Source of the DNA: Rhizobium sp. BK650
GTDB lineage: Bacteria; Pseudomonadota; Alphaproteobacteria; Rhizobiales; Rhizobiaceae
Length of the DNA: 64,000 nucleotides
Direction: 5' to 3'
Assembly (NCBI RefSeq): GCF_014195325.1
Contig: NZ_JACIBK010000001.1
Location: forward strand, 124,001 to 188,000
Shown: piece after piece, positions 26,335 through 35,877 of the stretch
How positions within the stretch are numbered: position 1 is the first letter of the stretch
How the letters are laid out: each line of letters starts with the position of its first letter
The notes under the pieces: generated by a model
Seen by the model: only the letters and a program-made list of their open reading frames with translations
Database searches by the model: none
Told to the model about the DNA's origin: nothing
Position numbers and translations under genes: made by a program

Positions 26335-26996
26335 GACGCTCAAGGATCTACCCTTTGTATTTTGAAGCTTTCGGCGGTGTCGTTCAATGGCTTGGTTAGC
26401 GCCACAATAAGGCGCCACAATGTTAGGCGACGTTTAACCCTACTACATCCTAAATTTGCGACATTTATTTAACCGAGTCCAGAAAAATTTCGCATTGCAG
26501 CAAACTTCGCAGTTGCGTTAAGTTTATGCAAAATCAGGAGTTTTATTTTTCAACCGGAGTTTTTATTAGGAATTTTAGGGGTTTGCGGATTTGGTACAGA
26601 GACGACCGTGCTGTGACGGTTGGCGCCTGCACCGTGCCGAAACGCTCCATCTCCGACGAAATCAGGGTGCGCCTGCTCCGGTCGCGATCGAATTCAGCCT
26701 CTTTGTGCCGTAATGGGAATGGGAGCCGGTAGCTGGAGACAGCCTATCGGAGCCATGGTCCGACTGTCATAATTATGGAACTCTATTGCGGCGATGTTAC
26801 TGAAGTCACATGGCGTGGCCAGCGATAATTGTGGCGACATTGTGTCATCGAAAGCGTGTAGTCGGAGGAGGAAGTCCGGGTCCGAATCAAACGATGGCGC
26901 ACGATAAAGGCCATCGGTCCAATGAGCGCATATCGAAATTCGAAGGTAAGACTGCCTGGCGGGAATGTCGCTGCGGCAGGGCGGCGGACTTTCGTG
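26335..26996. other. Long regulatory region upstream of pssA
   Basis: This 662-base stretch without a supported gene is AT-rich near pssA (26400-26580). It holds short inverted repeats such as ACCGT-N6-ACGGT (about 26607-26622) and one CTGTCATAA half PHO-box (26764-26772) without a good second half. In R. leguminosarum the pssA upstream region is known to carry several promoters and regulator sites. I can point to the length but not to individual proteins. Confidence 0.5.
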
Positions 26997-27824
26997 CTAT
27001 GCCTGCTCAAGCACAGGCGCGGTGCCGCCCCAGGAGACGAAGTTGGGGTTTGCGAAATCGAAATCGGCGGCCGCGCCGGTTTTACCGTAGATAAGTGGCT
27101 GGCCGTCCATCGTAACGGTCGATCCGCCAGCAGCGCGCAAGACTGCGTCACCGGCCGCCGTATCCCATTCCATGGTGCGGGTGAAGCGGGGGTAGACATC
27201 GGCCTTGCCTTCGGCCAGCAGGCAGAATTTTAGCGATGAGCCGATATTGCTGCATTTGGAGATGGCATGGCGCGTCAGAAAGAGGCCAGTCTCTGGACTG
27301 TCGTGACGAAAGCTCGCGAGCGCCAGGCTCTCGGCCGGTTGCTTGCGGACTCTGATCTGTTTTCTCTCGACGACTGCAAAATTCTCGTCGATTGCCAGTT
27401 TCTCTGCACTTCCGCGTTCGCCTGAAAAAGCGATACCGAGCGCCGGAGCATAGACGATGCCGGCAATAGGGATGCCGTTTTCCACATAAGCGATGTTGAC
27501 GGTGAACTCCTGGCGCTTGTCGAGGAATTCGCGGGTGCCGTCGAGCGGATCCACAAGGAAGAAGGGCTTTCCGGCGACGTCAGGAACCTTGCCGGCGGCT
27601 ACCGATTCCTCGGCGATGACAGGAATCTCGGGGAAGTCGCGCTCCAGGTGGGCAAGTATTATGCGCTCAGCCTCCTGGTCGGCAATCGTGACCGGACTCG
27701 CATCAGCCTTCATTTCTACCTGGCAGCCGTTGCAGAAGACCTCTATGATGGCCCTGCCGGCTTCGAGTGCTGCCTGTTCAAATGTCCTCAGCATATTCCT
27801 GTCGCTCGTCTGCGAGTTCGCCAT
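26997..27824 (-). CDS. pssB: Inositol monophosphatase family protein (CysQ/PssB type)
   Basis: A 275-residue lithium-sensitive phosphatase fold. Metal-binding motifs are intact: EES at the first site (VIAEESVAA), DPLDGTREFLD and the C-terminal WDTAAGDAVLRAAGG. The sequence alone suits a 3'(2'),5'-bisphosphate nucleotidase (CysQ) or an inositol monophosphatase. PssB of R. leguminosarum, encoded upstream of pssA, has inositol monophosphatase activity, and the gene order here matches. The ATG at 27824 is chosen because it gives a family-length N-terminus with GGAG upstream; the frame stays open farther upstream. Confidence 0.82.
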   Translation of the reverse strand: MANSQTSDRNMLRTFEQAALEAGRAIIEVFCNGCQVEMKADASPVTIADQEAERIILAHLERDFPEIPVIAEESVAAGKVPDVAGKPFFLVDPLDGTREFLDKRQEFTVNIAYVENGIPIAGIVYAPALGIAFSGERGSAEKLAIDENFAVVERKQIRVRKQPAESLALASFRHDSPETGLFLTRHAISKCSNIGSSLKFCLLAEGKADVYPRFTRTMEWDTAAGDAVLRAAGGSTVTMDGQPLIYGKTGAAADFDFANPNFVSWGGTAPVLEQA

Positions 27825-28296
27825 GCGATCGCCACTCCATATATAGTGTCCGCTCAGCGTTGCCGCATCCCTTGCCGCGTTTTGAATAATACTATCAGTC
27901 TTGCGCATGCCCAGAAAGTGCGCCGTGAGTATTTGGCCGCGAAATGGCATTTGCAATTGACAGCATCTTCGAGTTTGTAATTTCGTCAACTTTCCTACTT
28001 GTGGAACAGTTTGCGCAACGCGAAGATTGCCGGTTCCATTCCGGCCAAAGGATTAATTGCCGAATTCCACTCTGGCTAAAAATTTGTCAGCCGATGCCGT
28101 TTTTGTGTGGAATTTGGTTTGAATTGCGCCATTTACCGCTGTTTGCCCAAGATTCTGGCGCGTTGAACCCTTTTTGTCTTCACATTTCCAGCGAAACCGC
28201 TATGCAATGCGAGCCAGTGGCTCATGTGAAAGCATGAGCGATAAAATCAATAAGAGATGCAACTTAAATTTGGTTCGCATCCAGGGGAAATGACAT
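27825..28296. other. Divergent region between pssB and the bra operon
   Basis: A 472-base, mildly AT-rich region containing the promoters of both neighbours. I see no clear -24/-12 element, terminator or small gene. GGGGAA lies just before the braD start. Confidence 0.4.
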
Positions 28297-29199
28297 ATGG
28301 AGTATTTCGTCCAGCAGCTCTTCAACGGGCTGACTCTCGGATCCATCTATGGTCTTGTGGCTATTGGCTATACGATGGTTTACGGCATTATCGGCATGAT
28401 TAACTTCGCTCATGGCGACATTTTCATGCTTGGTGGTTTCGCTGCTCTTATCGTCTTTCTCGTCCTCACATCGATCTTCGCAGGTCTTCCGGTAGCCGTG
28501 CTGCTGCTGGCGATGCTTGTGATCGCGATGCTGATGACGAGTTTGTGGAATTGGACGATCGAGCGTGTCGCTTATCGCCCGCTGCGCGGTTCATTCCGCC
28601 TGGCGCCGCTGATCACGGCGATCGGCATGTCGATCGTGCTGTCCAACTTCATCCAGGTGACGCAGGGTCCGCGCAACAAGCCGATCCCGCCGCTCGTCGG
28701 CACGGTTTATAATGTCGGCGGCCTGTCGATCTCGCTGAAGCAGATCATTATCATCATTGTAACCGTCGTCCTGCTCGCCGCTTTCTGGTTTATCGTCAAC
28801 AGGACGGCGCTGGGCCGCGCCCAGCGCGCGACGGAGCAGGATCGAAAGATGGCGGCTCTGCTCGGTGTCAACGTCGATCAGACGATCTCCATCACTTTCA
28901 TCATGGGTGCGGCGCTCGCTGCCGTCGCCGGCACGATGTATCTGATGTACTATGGTGTTGCATCCTTCACGGACGGCTTCATTCCGGGCGTCAAGGCTTT
29001 TACCGCGGCCGTGCTCGGGGGCATCGGTTCGCTGCCCGGCGCCGTTCTTGGCGGGCTCATGATCGGTCTCATCGAATCTCTTTGGTCAGCCTATTTCACC
29101 ATCGCGTATAAGGATGTCGCTACCTTCGCCATCCTCGCTTTCGTGCTGATCTTCAAGCCGACGGGTATTCTCGGGCGGCCGGAAGTCGAGAAGGTATAA
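28297..29199 (+). CDS. braD: Branched-chain/broad amino-acid ABC transporter permease (LivH type)
   Basis: A 300-residue integral membrane protein with about eight helices and the LivH signature at its N-terminus (GLTLGSIYGLVAIGYTMVYG, then IIGMINFAHGDIFMLGGF) and the cytoplasmic EAA-like loop (RATEQDRKMAALLGVNVD). It pairs with the LivM-type subunit as the channel of an importer. The order LivH-LivM-LivG-LivF-small protein-LivK matches braDEFGC of R. leguminosarum, a transporter with broad amino-acid range needed in symbiosis. It is the first gene, with GGGGAA upstream of the ATG. Confidence 0.93.
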   Translation: MEYFVQQLFNGLTLGSIYGLVAIGYTMVYGIIGMINFAHGDIFMLGGFAALIVFLVLTSIFAGLPVAVLLLAMLVIAMLMTSLWNWTIERVAYRPLRGSFRLAPLITAIGMSIVLSNFIQVTQGPRNKPIPPLVGTVYNVGGLSISLKQIIIIIVTVVLLAAFWFIVNRTALGRAQRATEQDRKMAALLGVNVDQTISITFIMGAALAAVAGTMYLMYYGVASFTDGFIPGVKAFTAAVLGGIGSLPGAVLGGLMIGLIESLWSAYFTIAYKDVATFAILAFVLIFKPTGILGRPEVEKV

Positions 29200-29202
29200 G
29201 TC

Positions 29203-30600
29203 ATGACAAACATTGACACGTCCTCTGGCAAGCTCGAGGCCGCGCTTGTCCAGAAGGGGCTTAAAGAAGCCTTCTTCACCGGCCTCATCGCGCTTGGCCT
29301 GTTCGTCCTCTATGTCGGTCTCGGCACGCAGCAGAACATCAACAACGAACTGATCATCGTCCAACGCTGGGGCCTGTTGGCAATCTTCGTGCTGATCGCA
29401 GCCGTCGGCCGATTCATCATGGTCGTTTTCATCAGGCCGCATCTTGATCAGCGCAAGCTCTCGAAGGCCCGTCATGGCGAGCTTGATATCTCGACGGAAA
29501 AGGGCTTCTTCCGGACGCATTTCCTAAAGATCGCACTCGCATTCCTTTTGATTTATCCGCTTGCGACGGCCTATTTCCTTGGCCCGCAGGGTGCGTTGAA
29601 ATGGGTGGACAATTTCGGCATCCAGATCCTGATTTACGTCATGCTCGCATGGGGCCTGAATATCGTCGTCGGTCTCGCCGGCCTGCTCGACCTCGGCTAT
29701 GTCGCCTTCTATGCGGTCGGCGCCTATTCCTACGCGCTGTTGTCGGCCCATTTCGGCTTGTCCTTCTGGCTGCTGCTGCCGCTCGCCGGCATCTTTGCAG
29801 CTCTCTGGGGCGTCATCCTCGGCTTTCCGGTGCTGCGCCTGCGCGGCGACTATCTGGCAATCGTGACCCTTGCCTTCGGTGAGATCATCCGTCTCGTCAT
29901 CGTCAACTGGACTGAGGTGACCAAGGGCACCTTCGGTATCTCCGGCATCGCCAAGGCTTCGGTCTTCGGGATCTGGACATTCGATGTCGGCAAGGCGAAC
30001 AATTTCGCCAAAGCCTTCGGTCTGCCGTCATCATCGGCCTATTACAAGATCTTCCTGTTCTACGTCATCCTGGCGCTCTGCATGCTGACGGCCTATGTGA
30101 CGATCCGACTGCGCCGCATGCCGATCGGCCGTGCATGGGAAGCGCTTCGCGAGGACGAAATCGCCTGCCGTTCGCTTGGCATCAACACGGTAACGACGAA
30201 GCTGACGGCTTTCGCCACCGGTGCAATGTTCGGCGGCTTCGCTGGCTCCTTCTTCGCTGCCCGCCAGGGCTTCGTTTCGCCGGAATCCTTCGTGTTCCTC
30301 GAATCGGCAGTCATCCTCGCCATCGTCGTTCTCGGCGGCATGGGCTCGCTGACGGGTATCGCGATCGCTGCCGTCGTCATGGTCGGCGGCACGGAAGTAC
30401 TGCGCGAAATGGACTTCCTTAAGGTCGTCTTCGGACCGGAGTTCACACCTGAACTCTACCGTATGCTGCTCTTCGGCCTCGCCATGGTTGTCGTCATGCT
30501 GTTCAAGCCGCGCGGTTTCGTCGGCTCGCGTGAACCGACTGCCTTCCTCAAGGAGCGCAAGGCGGTATCTGGAAGCTTTACCAAGGAGGGCCACGGTTGA
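29203..30600 (+). CDS. braE: Branched-chain/broad amino-acid ABC transporter permease (LivM type)
   Basis: A 465-residue LivM-type permease. It carries an N-terminal extension of about 130 residues with two to three extra helices before the standard domain (about 145-440), as in Rhizobium and E. coli LivM. The signatures are GLAGLLDLGYVAFYAVGAYSYA, the EAA-like loop GRAWEALREDEIACRSLGIN and GGMGSLTGIAIAAVVMVGG. It starts 3 bases after braD and its stop overlaps the braF start codon, so translation is probably coupled. Confidence 0.93.
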   Translation: MTNIDTSSGKLEAALVQKGLKEAFFTGLIALGLFVLYVGLGTQQNINNELIIVQRWGLLAIFVLIAAVGRFIMVVFIRPHLDQRKLSKARHGELDISTEKGFFRTHFLKIALAFLLIYPLATAYFLGPQGALKWVDNFGIQILIYVMLAWGLNIVVGLAGLLDLGYVAFYAVGAYSYALLSAHFGLSFWLLLPLAGIFAALWGVILGFPVLRLRGDYLAIVTLAFGEIIRLVIVNWTEVTKGTFGISGIAKASVFGIWTFDVGKANNFAKAFGLPSSSAYYKIFLFYVILALCMLTAYVTIRLRRMPIGRAWEALREDEIACRSLGINTVTTKLTAFATGAMFGGFAGSFFAARQGFVSPESFVFLESAVILAIVVLGGMGSLTGIAIAAVVMVGGTEVLREMDFLKVVFGPEFTPELYRMLLFGLAMVVVMLFKPRGFVGSREPTAFLKERKAVSGSFTKEGHG

Positions 30601-31466
30601 TGAGCCCTGTCGAGAACACGATGTCGAATGAGACTTTGCTCAAGGTCGAGCACCTGTCGATGAAGTTCGGCGGCCTGATGGCCATCAATGACTTCTCGTT
30701 CGAGGCCAAGCGCGGCGAAATTACCGCGCTGATCGGTCCGAACGGCGCAGGCAAGACGACCGTTTTCAACTGCATCACCGGCTTCTACAAGCCGACGATG
30801 GGCATGATCACGCTGACGCAAAAGAGCGGCAGGCAATACCTGCTCGAGCGTCTGCCGGACTTCCGCATCACCAAGGAAGCAAAGGTCGCTCGTACTTTCC
30901 AGAATATCCGCTTGTTTTCGGGCCTCACCGTCCTGGAAAACCTGCTCGTTGCACAGCACAACAAACTGATGAGAGCCTCGGGTTTCACCGTGCTCGGTCT
31001 GCTTGGTATCGGTCCCTATAAGCGGGAAGCGGCGGCTGCCATCGAGCTTGCGCGCCACTGGCTGGAGAAGGCTGATCTGATCGACCGAGCCGACGACCCT
31101 GCCGGCGATCTGCCGTACGGTGCCCAGCGCCGTCTGGAAATTGCGCGTGCCATGTGCACTGGGCCGGAGTTGCTCTGCCTCGACGAGCCCGCGGCTGGTC
31201 TCAATCCGCGTGAATCGGCAGCGCTCAATGCGCTGCTGCAAGGCATTCGCACTGAGACCGGCACGTCGATCCTGCTCATCGAGCACGATATGTCTGTCGT
31301 CATGGAAATCTCCGACCACGTCATCGTTCTGGAATATGGTCAAAAGATTTCGGACGGCACGCCAGATTATGTCAGGAACGACCCGAAGGTCATTGCGGCA
31401 TATCTTGGTGTCGAGGATGAAGAAGTTGAAGAGGTCATTGCGACCGTAGAAGGGGGCGCAATCTGA
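30600..31466 (+). CDS. braF: Branched-chain/broad amino-acid ABC transporter ATPase (LivG type)
   Basis: A 288-residue ATP-binding subunit with Walker A GPNGAGKTT, signature LPYGAQRRLEIARA, Walker B LLCLDEPAAGLNP and switch His in LLIEHDMSVV. The ATG at 30600 overlaps the braE stop (TGATG) and has the strong site AAGGAGGG; a TTG three bases earlier is less likely. It works as a heterodimer with BraG. Its stop overlaps the braG start in the same way. Confidence 0.95.
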   Translation: MSPVENTMSNETLLKVEHLSMKFGGLMAINDFSFEAKRGEITALIGPNGAGKTTVFNCITGFYKPTMGMITLTQKSGRQYLLERLPDFRITKEAKVARTFQNIRLFSGLTVLENLLVAQHNKLMRASGFTVLGLLGIGPYKREAAAAIELARHWLEKADLIDRADDPAGDLPYGAQRRLEIARAMCTGPELLCLDEPAAGLNPRESAALNALLQGIRTETGTSILLIEHDMSVVMEISDHVIVLEYGQKISDGTPDYVRNDPKVIAAYLGVEDEEVEEVIATVEGGAI

Positions 31467-32194
31467 TGGCTGGAGAACAACTTCTCAAGGTTCAAGGCGT
31501 CGAAACCTATTACGGCAACATCCGCGCACTCGCCGGCATCGATGTCGAAGTGAAAAAGGGCGAGATCGTCAGCCTCATCGGCGCCAACGGCGCAGGCAAG
31601 TCGACGCTGATGATGACGATCTGCGGCAGCCCGCAGGCTCGCACCGGCTCGATCATCTTCGACGGCCAAGACATTACCAAGCTGCCGACGCATGAAATTG
31701 CGCGGCTGCGCATTGCACAGTCGCCGGAAGGTCGCCGCATTTTTCCACGCATGACCGTTCTGGAAAATCTCCAGATGGGCGCCGGCCTGGACAACCTTAA
31801 ATATTTCGATGACGACGTGGAGAAGATCTTCGTGATGTTCCCGCGGCTCAAGGAGCGCCAATCGCAGCGCGGCGGCACCCTTTCAGGCGGTGAGCAACAG
31901 ATGCTGTCAATTGGCCGTGCATTGATGGCACGTCCCAAGCTCCTGCTGCTCGACGAGCCCTCGCTCGGCCTTGCACCGCTGATCGTCAAGGGCATTTTCG
32001 AAGCCATCAAACTGCTGAACGAGAAGGAGGGGCTCACCGTCTTCCTCGTGGAGCAGAACGCATTCGCAGCGCTCAAACTGTCGCACCGCGCCTATGTGCT
32101 CGTGAACGGCAAGGTAACGATGAGCGGCAGCGGCAAGGAACTGCTTGCCAATCCCGAAGTCCGCGCCGCCTATCTCGAAGGCGGGCGGCATTGA
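31466..32194 (+). CDS. braG: Branched-chain/broad amino-acid ABC transporter ATPase (LivF type)
   Basis: A 242-residue ATP-binding subunit with Walker A GANGAGKST, signature LSGGEQQMLSIGRA and Walker B LLLLDEPSLGLAP. Its start overlaps the braF stop. The C-terminus (KELLANPEVRAAYLEGG) is typical of LivF. It is the partner of BraF in powering the importer. Confidence 0.95.
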   Translation: MAGEQLLKVQGVETYYGNIRALAGIDVEVKKGEIVSLIGANGAGKSTLMMTICGSPQARTGSIIFDGQDITKLPTHEIARLRIAQSPEGRRIFPRMTVLENLQMGAGLDNLKYFDDDVEKIFVMFPRLKERQSQRGGTLSGGEQQMLSIGRALMARPKLLLLDEPSLGLAPLIVKGIFEAIKLLNEKEGLTVFLVEQNAFAALKLSHRAYVLVNGKVTMSGSGKELLANPEVRAAYLEGGRH

Positions 32195-32219
32195 TCGCGC
32201 TAGAAGGGGGAATTTGACT

Positions 32220-32573
32220 ATGCAAGGCCTTTTCTTCGAAAGCGATAACGGCGTAAAGATCGTCATCCGTGCGTTCGTGGTGCTCATCGGTTTCTGGACC
32301 GCGTGGCGTGCCGGCAGGGCTGTTGCGGACGGCTGGAATAAGTATCCTCTAGTCGTCGTCTATACCTTCCTGCTCGCCTGGGCGATGCAATTTCTGCATC
32401 ATGCGCTGTTTGCCGGACCCATGCTCAGCGCCTTCTTCTACGTCATCGATTTCGTAACTCTGCTGATCTTCTCGACCGCCGGGTTCCGCTATCGCCGCAC
32501 CAATCAAATGGTCAACAACTATTACTGGCTGTACGAAAAAACTTCCGCGTTTTCGTGGAAGGAGAAACATTGA
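32220..32573 (+). CDS. Small membrane protein within the bra operon
   Basis: A 117-residue protein with three hydrophobic segments (about 14-32, 44-62 and 68-88) and a cytoplasmic, aromatic-rich tail (NYYWLYEKTSAFSWKEKH). It lies 25 bases after braG on the same strand, with AGAAGGGGG just upstream, and 120 bases before braC. It may be the small alphaproteobacterial family DUF6867, which I recall as linked to Liv loci but hold loosely. A role in the transporter is inferred from position only. Confidence 0.75.
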   Translation: MQGLFFESDNGVKIVIRAFVVLIGFWTAWRAGRAVADGWNKYPLVVVYTFLLAWAMQFLHHALFAGPMLSAFFYVIDFVTLLIFSTAGFRYRRTNQMVNNYYWLYEKTSAFSWKEKH

Positions 32574-32693
32574 CAGCCCGTTGAAACTAGGCATGAATTG
32601 CCTTCAGAGTGGAACAGCTTTCCCGGCGTGGTCAATGGTGGGTAGTGCGCCGGGTCTTCAAACGAAACCCGCCCAAAAATTGGGAGTAACAAT

Positions 32694-33818
32694 ATGAAGA
32701 AGTCTCTCTTGTCAGCGGTGGCACTGACGGCGATCGTCGCGTTCGGCGGCGTCGCACGAGCTGACATCCTGATCGGCGTTGGCGGCCCGCTGACGGGTCC
32801 AAACGCTGCATTCGGCGCCCAGCTTCAGAAGGGTGCCGAGCAGGCAGCCGCCGACATCAACGCTGCTGGCGGCATCAACGGCGAGAAGATCAAGATCGAG
32901 CTCGGTGACGACGTTTCCGACCCGAAGCAGGGCATCTCCGTTGCCAACAAGTTCGTCGCCGACGGCGTGAAGTTTGTTATCGGCCACTTCAACTCGGGCG
33001 TTTCGATCCCGGCTTCTGAAGTTTACGCTGAAAACGGCATTCTCGAGATCACTCCGGCTGCTACCAACCCGGTCTTCACCGAGCGTGGCCTGTGGAACAC
33101 GTTCCGCACCTGCGGTCGTGACGACCAGCAGGGCGCTATCGCCGGCAAATATCTTGCCGATCACTTCAAGGATGCCAAGATCGCCGTCGTTCACGACAAG
33201 ACCCCATACGGTCAGGGCCTTGCCGACGAAACCAAGAAGGCTATGAACGCCGCTGGCCTCACCGAAGTCATGTACGAAGGCATCAACGTCGGCGACAAGG
33301 ACTTCTCGGCCCTCATCGCCAAGATGAAGGAAGCCGGCGTGTCGATCATCTACTGGGGCGGTCTGCACACCGAAGCTGGTCTTATCATCCGCCAGGCTGC
33401 CGACCAGGGCCTGAAGGCAACGCTCGTTTCGGGTGATGGTATCGTTTCCAACGAACTGGCCTCGATCGCTGGCGACGCCGTCGCCGGTACGCTGAACACC
33501 TTCGGTCCCGATCCGACGCTGAATCCGGCCAACAAGGACCTCGTTGCGAAGTTCAAGGCTGCCGGTTTCAACCCGGAAGCCTACACGCTCTATTCCTACG
33601 CTGCGATGCAGGTGATCGCCGGTGCCGCCAAGGCCGCCGGTTCGACAGACGCGGAAGCCGTTGCCACGGCCATGAAGCAAAAGGGTCCGTTCCCGACGGT
33701 TCTCGGCGACATCTCGTACGACGAAAAGGGCGATCCGAAGATCCCCGGCTATATCATGTACGAATGGAAGAAGGGCGCGGACGGCAAGTACACCTACGTC
33801 CCGCAGGATGCAAAGTAA
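32694..33818 (+). CDS. braC: Branched-chain/broad amino-acid ABC transporter substrate-binding protein
   Basis: A 374-residue periplasmic protein of the LivJ/LivK type I fold with a signal peptide (about 1-23, ending VARA-DI). The mature N-terminus ([20 protein letters not shown]) and the internal [19 protein letters not shown] stretch are typical. The gene is last in the bra operon and preceded by 120 bases, enough for its own promoter. That fits the need for more binding protein than membrane subunits. A strong terminator follows. Confidence 0.95.
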   Translation: MKKSLLSAVALTAIVAFGGVARADILIGVGGPLTGPNAAFGAQLQKGAEQAAADINAAGGINGEKIKIELGDDVSDPKQGISVANKFVADGVKFVIGHFNSGVSIPASEVYAENGILEITPAATNPVFTERGLWNTFRTCGRDDQQGAIAGKYLADHFKDAKIAVVHDKTPYGQGLADETKKAMNAAGLTEVMYEGINVGDKDFSALIAKMKEAGVSIIYWGGLHTEAGLIIRQAADQGLKATLVSGDGIVSNELASIAGDAVAGTLNTFGPDPTLNPANKDLVAKFKAAGFNPEAYTLYSYAAMQVIAGAAKAAGSTDAEAVATAMKQKGPFPTVLGDISYDEKGDPKIPGYIMYEWKKGADGKYTYVPQDAK

Positions 33819-33842
33819 GGTTCTAGCCTTAATTTCTTCGTG

Positions 33843-33870
33843 GAGGCCCGGTCATCGACCGGGCCTCTTT
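33843..33870 (+). terminator. Rho-independent terminator of the bra operon
   Basis: GAGGCCCGGTC (33843-33853) and its complement (33857-33867) make an 11-bp stem with a 3-base loop, then TTT. It lies 25 bases after the braC stop. Confidence 0.92.
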
Positions 33871-33972
33871 CGTTCTGCCGACATGTTTTGAGATTGTCCG
33901 AAGTTTCGAAGGCCATTCCATTGGCGGCTTGATTGCCCTAAGCCAGAGACAAAGGATGGAGGAACCAGATTG

Positions 33973-34941
33973 ATGCCCAGACCCCGCATTCTTGTCACCC
34001 GGCGTTGGCCTGCCGCCGTGGAAGCCGTGCTCGCCGAGCGCTTCGAAGTGACGCTCAACAGGGATGATATACCGCTCGGCGAAAACGAGCTGCGCCAGGC
34101 TCTGTCGGACTATGATGCGGTGTTGCCGACCGTTTCCGACAAGCTGCCGGCGGCCGTCTTTGCGGGAGATATCCGCACGAAGATGCTTGGCAATTTCGGA
34201 GTCGGCTTCAATCATATCGACATCGCCAGTGCGAAGGCGAAAGACATTACGGTGACGAATACGCCGGGCGTGCTCACCGATTGCACCGCCGATATCGCCA
34301 TGCTGCTCTTACTGTCCGTCGCACGTCGCGGCGGAGAAGGCGAGCGGCAGGTGCGTGCCGGCGAATGGAAGGGCTGGTGCCCGACGCACATGATCGGCAC
34401 GAAGGTGACTGGAAAGACGGTTGGCGTCATCGGTTTCGGGCGGATTGGCAGGGCCTTTGCGCAACGCTGCCATTTCGGTTTCGGCATGGATATCGTGTTC
34501 TACAACCGCTCTCAAGTCGATCCGGCAGAGGCCGCACGTTATGGCGCGCGCCAGCTTTCGACGGTGGAAGATGTACTGGCGGTTTCCGACTTCGTCTCGT
34601 TACATTGTCCCGGCGGGGCAGAAAATCGGTATTTGATGAATGCGGCGCGGTTTGCCGCGATGAAGCCAGGTGCCTTCCTCATCAATACAGCGCGCGGAGA
34701 TGTGGTCGACGAGGCGGCGCTGATTGCAGCGCTTGCAAACGGAACGATCAGTGGCGTGGGGTTCGATGTCTACGAGCGGGAGCCGCAGGTCCCCGAAGCG
34801 CTGGTGCGGATGGAAAATGTCGTTCTGCTGCCGCATCTTGGCAGCGCGACCGAGGAAACGCGCACGGCGATGGGGATGAAGGTCGTAGAGAATGTGACGG
34901 CCTTTTTCGAAGGACGGGAGGTGCCGGATCGGGTGGCCTGA
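33973..34941 (+). CDS. D-2-hydroxyacid dehydrogenase (glyoxylate/hydroxypyruvate reductase type)
   Basis: A 322-residue NAD(P)-dependent enzyme. The substrate domain (about 1-100 and 285-322) is wrapped around a Rossmann domain with GFGRIGRAFAQRC near residue 155. Catalytic residues of the family are visible: Arg in NTARGDVVDE, Glu in DVYEREP and His in LLPHLGSATEE. The ATG at 33973 follows GGAGGAACC; a TTG three bases earlier is also possible. The likely substrates are glyoxylate or hydroxypyruvate (GyaR-like). It is convergent with the response regulator that follows. Confidence 0.9.
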   Translation: MPRPRILVTRRWPAAVEAVLAERFEVTLNRDDIPLGENELRQALSDYDAVLPTVSDKLPAAVFAGDIRTKMLGNFGVGFNHIDIASAKAKDITVTNTPGVLTDCTADIAMLLLLSVARRGGEGERQVRAGEWKGWCPTHMIGTKVTGKTVGVIGFGRIGRAFAQRCHFGFGMDIVFYNRSQVDPAEAARYGARQLSTVEDVLAVSDFVSLHCPGGAENRYLMNAARFAAMKPGAFLINTARGDVVDEAALIAALANGTISGVGFDVYEREPQVPEALVRMENVVLLPHLGSATEETRTAMGMKVVENVTAFFEGREVPDRVA

Positions 34942-34956
34942 GGCGTTTTGATAGGC

Positions 34957-35877
34957 TCACATCTCATGCAGCACATGCGCCGCCTTCACCGCGGCAGATG
35001 CCCTGTTCTCGACGCCAAGCTTCACATAGATCTGTTCGAGGTGTTTGTTCACCGTGCGCGCGGAGAGGCCGAGGATTTCGCCGATATCGCGGTTAGCCTT
35101 GCCCTTGGCAATCCACATCAGCACCTCAGATTCGCGCTGCGTCAGCGCAAAATGCTGACGCAGCACTTCGTCGTCATTGCGCTTGTTGGCAGCCGTCAGA
35201 CGGAACAGATATTCCTCGGGGCCGATCGCGCCGAGGAAGGCGAGCTGCAGGGCACCCTGTCCGGCATGGGCGATGGAAATGAGGCCGTCGCGGGCGGCTG
35301 CGGCGCGTTCCTTCATCCAGTTGCCGATGGTGCGGGAGACGACTTCCATGCCGTCGTCGCTCCCAATGGCAGCGTTGACGAGGCGCGTTGCCTGCGGCGT
35401 CGACCAGTGGATTGCACCGTTGCCTTTTACGGCCAGCAGGTGGCGGCCTGCGGCATCGAGCGCCACACGTGCGCTCTGCGCCGACCGGGCGTTGCTCAGG
35501 TGGACGCGGATGCGGGCGCGCAACTCATCGATATTGATCGGCTTTGACAGGTAATCGACACCGCCGGACTCGAGCGCGTGCACGACGTGCTCGGTTTCGG
35601 TGAGCCCGGTCATGAAGATGACGGGCACCTGGGCGACAGCGGCATTGGCCTTCAGCCGGCGGCAGGTCTCAAAACCGTCCATTGAGGGCATTACTGCATC
35701 AAGCAGGATCAGATCGGGTGTGATGCGCTCGACAATGTTGAGCGCGGCCGAGCCCGACGTGGCGATCAGCACGGAATAGCCCGACTGTTCCAACGCGTCG
35801 GTCAGGAAGCCGAGTGCCTCAGGCGAATCGTCGACCAGCAGAACGATATCGCGGGGAAGCTCAGCCAACGGTTTCAC
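34957..35877 (-). CDS. Response regulator with LuxR-type output, partner of the permease-kinase
   Basis: A 306-residue regulator. The receiver (about 8-125) has D16-D17, phospho-D60 (LILLDAVMPSMDGFE) and K in SKPINIDEL. A middle region (about 130-235) resembles a PAS-type sensor. The C-terminal helix-turn-helix (about 245-300) reads LTQRESEVLMWIAKGKANRD then LSARTVNKHLEQIYVKLGV. The likely start is the GTG at 35877, which overlaps the end of the upstream kinase gene by 17 bases, so the two are co-translated. It is therefore the probable output of the fused permease-kinase; its targets are unknown. Confidence 0.88.
   Translation of the reverse strand: MKPLAELPRDIVLLVDDSPEALGFLTDALEQSGYSVLIATSGSAALNIVERITPDLILLDAVMPSMDGFETCRRLKANAAVAQVPVIFMTGLTETEHVVHALESGGVDYLSKPINIDELRARIRVHLSNARSAQSARVALDAAGRHLLAVKGNGAIHWSTPQATRLVNAAIGSDDGMEVVSRTIGNWMKERAAAARDGLISIAHAGQGALQLAFLGAIGPEEYLFRLTAANKRNDDEVLRQHFALTQRESEVLMWIAKGKANRDIGEILGLSARTVNKHLEQIYVKLGVENRASAAVKAAHVLHEM

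Noticed and set aside
26764..26781. A PHO box upstream of pssA
   Set aside because: CTGTCATAA fits the first half, but the second half does not match, so it is mentioned only as a half-site.
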